Shown here: piece by piece, positions 62,424 to 64,000 of the stretch | Layout: every line of letters begins with the position of its first letter | How positions within the stretch are numbered: the stretch's first letter is position 1 | Assembly: GCF_024970185.1 (NCBI RefSeq) | Contig: NZ_CP103965.1 | Coordinates: forward strand, 1,856,001-1,920,000 | Length of the DNA: 64,000 bases | Source: Pseudomonas sp. N3-W | GTDB lineage: Bacteria > Pseudomonadota > Gammaproteobacteria > Pseudomonadales > Pseudomonadaceae | Reading direction: 5' to 3' | Translations under genes and position numbers: made by a program | Notes under the pieces: generated by a model | Databases searched by the model: none | What the model saw: the letters and a program-made list of their open reading frames with translations, nothing else | Told to the model about the DNA's origin: nothing

Positions 62424-64000
62424 TTACTTCTTTGCGACCTGGTTACTCAGCTTCAGGTAATCGAGCAGGACGCGCCCGGTTTCGCTCAGGTAAGCATCGT
62501 CTTCCGGTTTGATCTTGTCCGGCTCGGCCGCGATGGCGTCTTCGTCTTCTTTCTTCAGTTCTTTGAGCGGTGCTTCACCCTTGGCCTTGCGACGGATATT
62601 CTCCATAACAAGCTGCTTGGCATCGATATCGGCATGTTGTGCACGACGATCGGCTTCGTTGAGGCTGACGGTTTTTTCTTCCATCAGCTTCTTGGCCAGG
62701 GCCAGCTTGTCGCGGATGAACACGAACTCTGCGTCTTTGGCCGAACGGGCGTCATGCTCGGACTTGAGCTGAGCGATGTAAGGCTTGAACGGGTCGACCG
62801 CCGGCTTGATGGCCGCCTTGATGGTGTCCCACGGCATGGCTTCCGGCAGGGCGCTTTCGCCGATTTCCTTGGTGTCGATGATTGACGGGAAATCAACATC
62901 CGGCAGTACGCCCTGATGCTGGGTGCTCTGCCCGGAAACCCGGTAGAACTTGGCCAGGGTCAGTTTCAGCTCGCCATGGTTGAGCGGCTGAATGGTCTGC
63001 ACGGTGCCTTTGCCGAAGGTCTGGCCGCCGATGATCAGTGCGCGGTGGTAGTCCTGCATGGCGCCGGCAAAAATCTCCGAAGCCGAGGCGGACAAGCGGT
63101 TGACCAGCAACGCCATCGGACCTTTGTAGAACGCGCCCGGATTTTCATCCTCAAGCACGTCAACCCGGCCATCGGCATTACGTACGAGTACGGTCGGGCC
63201 CTTGTCGATGAACAGGCTGGTCAGCTCGGTGGCTTCTTGCAGGGAGCCGCCGCCATTGTTGCGCAGGTCGATGACCACGCCATCAACCTTGTCTTTTTGC
63301 AGCTCGGTCAGCAGTTTCTTGACGTCGCGGGTGGTGCTCTTGTAATCCGGATCGCCAGCACGGAATGCCTTGAAGTCCAGATAGAAGGCCGGAATCTCGA
63401 TAACGCCGAGCTTGTAGTCCTTGCCGTCCTGTTTCAGGTTGAGGATCGACTTTTTAACGGCCTGATCTTCAAGCTTCACCGCCTCGCGGGTGATCGACAC
63501 GGTCTTGCTGGTCTGATCGTTTGGCGCATTGCTGGCCGGAATCACTTCCAGGCGCACGACTGTGCCTTTCGGACCACGGATCAGCTTGACCACTTCGTCC
63601 AGACGCCAGCCGACCACGTCGACCATTTCTTTGCTGCCCTGGGCAACGCCGATGATCTTGTCGGCCGGTGCCACCTGTTTGGTCTTGTCGGCAGGGCCCG
63701 CGGGCACCAGACGCACGACCTTCACCTGATCGCTATCGCTCTGCAACACGGCGCCGATGCCCTCAAGGGACAGGCTCATGTTGATGTCGAAGTTCTCCGC
63801 GTTATCCGGCGACAGATAATTGGTGTGCGGGTCGTAGGACATGGCGAAGGTGTTGATGTACGCCTGGAAGATGTCTTCCGGACGAGTCTGGTCCAGGCGC
63901 GACAACTGGTTCTTATAGCGCTTGGTCAGGGTGTCCTGAATCTGTTTGGAGTCTTTGCCGGCGATCTTCATTCGCAGTACTTCGTCCTTGACGCGTTTGC
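62424..64000 (-). CDS. prc: Carboxy-terminal processing protease Prc (tail-specific), C-terminal part
   Basis: The visible 525 residues are the C-terminal part of a tail-specific periplasmic protease, and the 5' end lies beyond the window. The PDZ domain (about LSLEGIGAVLQ through LRGPKGT) is followed by the catalytic S41 domain with VIDLRNNGGGSLQEA, the nucleophile Ser in NRLSASASEIFAGAMQDY and the general-base Lys in GGQTFGKGTVQTIQ. A C-terminal coiled and Lys/Glu-rich extension follows. In Pseudomonas it cleaves envelope proteins such as MucA and lytic enzymes. Confidence 0.95.
   Translation of the reverse strand, partial: KRVKDEVLRMKIAGKDSKQIQDTLTKRYKNQLSRLDQTRPEDIFQAYINTFAMSYDPHTNYLSPDNAENFDINMSLSLEGIGAVLQSDSDQVKVVRLVPAGPADKTKQVAPADKIIGVAQGSKEMVDVVGWRLDEVVKLIRGPKGTVVRLEVIPASNAPNDQTSKTVSITREAVKLEDQAVKKSILNLKQDGKDYKLGVIEIPAFYLDFKAFRAGDPDYKSTTRDVKKLLTELQKDKVDGVVIDLRNNGGGSLQEATELTSLFIDKGPTVLVRNADGRVDVLEDENPGAFYKGPMALLVNRLSASASEIFAGAMQDYHRALIIGGQTFGKGTVQTIQPLNHGELKLTLAKFYRVSGQSTQHQGVLPDVDFPSIIDTKEIGESALPEAMPWDTIKAAIKPAVDPFKPYIAQLKSEHDARSAKDAEFVFIRDKLALAKKLMEEKTVSLNEADRRAQHADIDAKQLVMENIRRKAKGEAPLKELKKEDEDAIAAEPDKIKPEDDAYLSETGRVLLDYLKLSNQVAKK

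Overview
The window is chromosomal DNA of a Pseudomonas, most likely of the P. fluorescens group. This rests on the GC-rich codon use, on gene neighbourhoods I know from that genus (purM-purN beside DUF2066 and hda; rmuC; an SSS-type hybrid kinase; rdgC; Val/Asp tRNAs; fklB; an EAL-CBS-GGDEF protein beside prc), on an aerobic-type cobalamin cluster, and on many REP palindromes with cores like GTGGGAGCGGGC. No prophage, insertion sequence or CRISPR array is visible. Both edges cut a gene: brnQ on the left and prc on the right.

Layout. 0-12 kb: end of brnQ, a DUF599 gene that looks 5'-truncated, a MAPEG protein, a small lipoprotein, two overlapping PaaI-type thioesterases, htpG, a dienelactone hydrolase, a pirin, an OsmC protein, a chemoreceptor, and a purM-purN-DUF3108 operon. 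12-19 kb: DUF2066, an AI-2E family permease, hda, two related NlpC/P60 lipoproteins, a lipoprotein sugar dehydrogenase and an unknown gene. 19.1-28.6 kb: a cobalamin riboswitch followed by cobO-cobB-bluB-cbiB-cobD-cobQ // cobU-cobT-cobC-cobS. Together these take cobyrinic acid to adenosylcobalamin, and BluB makes the lower-ligand base with oxygen. A REP doublet has been absorbed into the 3' end of cobB. A duplicated cobQ-tail-plus-REP unit separates cobQ from cobU.

28.7-35 kb: a MarR regulator and an MFS exporter sharing a palindromic operator, a 40-residue protein, a periplasmic glutathione peroxidase, a FadL-type porin, several unknown small genes, and a 0.9 kb gene-poor stretch ending in DnaA-box-like sites. 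35-48 kb: rmuC, a large SSS-PAS-kinase-receiver hybrid (MxtR/CrbS type), a TetR/MFS pair with an 18-bp perfect inverted repeat over the MFS ribosome-binding site, a cupin, a TDT transporter, an MFS-acyltransferase fusion, a guanidinium exporter behind a guanidine-II riboswitch, a bile-acid-symporter family protein, and rdgC. 48.4-55 kb: two near-identical tRNA-Val/tRNA-Asp pairs, a membrane-anchored di-heme peroxidase with a catalase-like partner, fklB, a DUF1232 gene behind paired DnaA boxes, and a three-gene HTH/unknown/Sel1 operon. 55-64 kb: a 1555-residue Rhs protein with an AT-rich C-terminal toxin-like module and a probable immunity gene, the EAL-CBS-GGDEF protein and prc.

Most of the window is core Pseudomonas chromosome. 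The accessory-looking parts are the Rhs toxin tip with its immunity gene, the REP insertions, the truncated DUF599 locus and the 33.6-34.5 kb gap. Four control elements can be read directly: cobalamin and guanidine-II riboswitches, a MarR operator pair and a TetR-linked inverted repeat.
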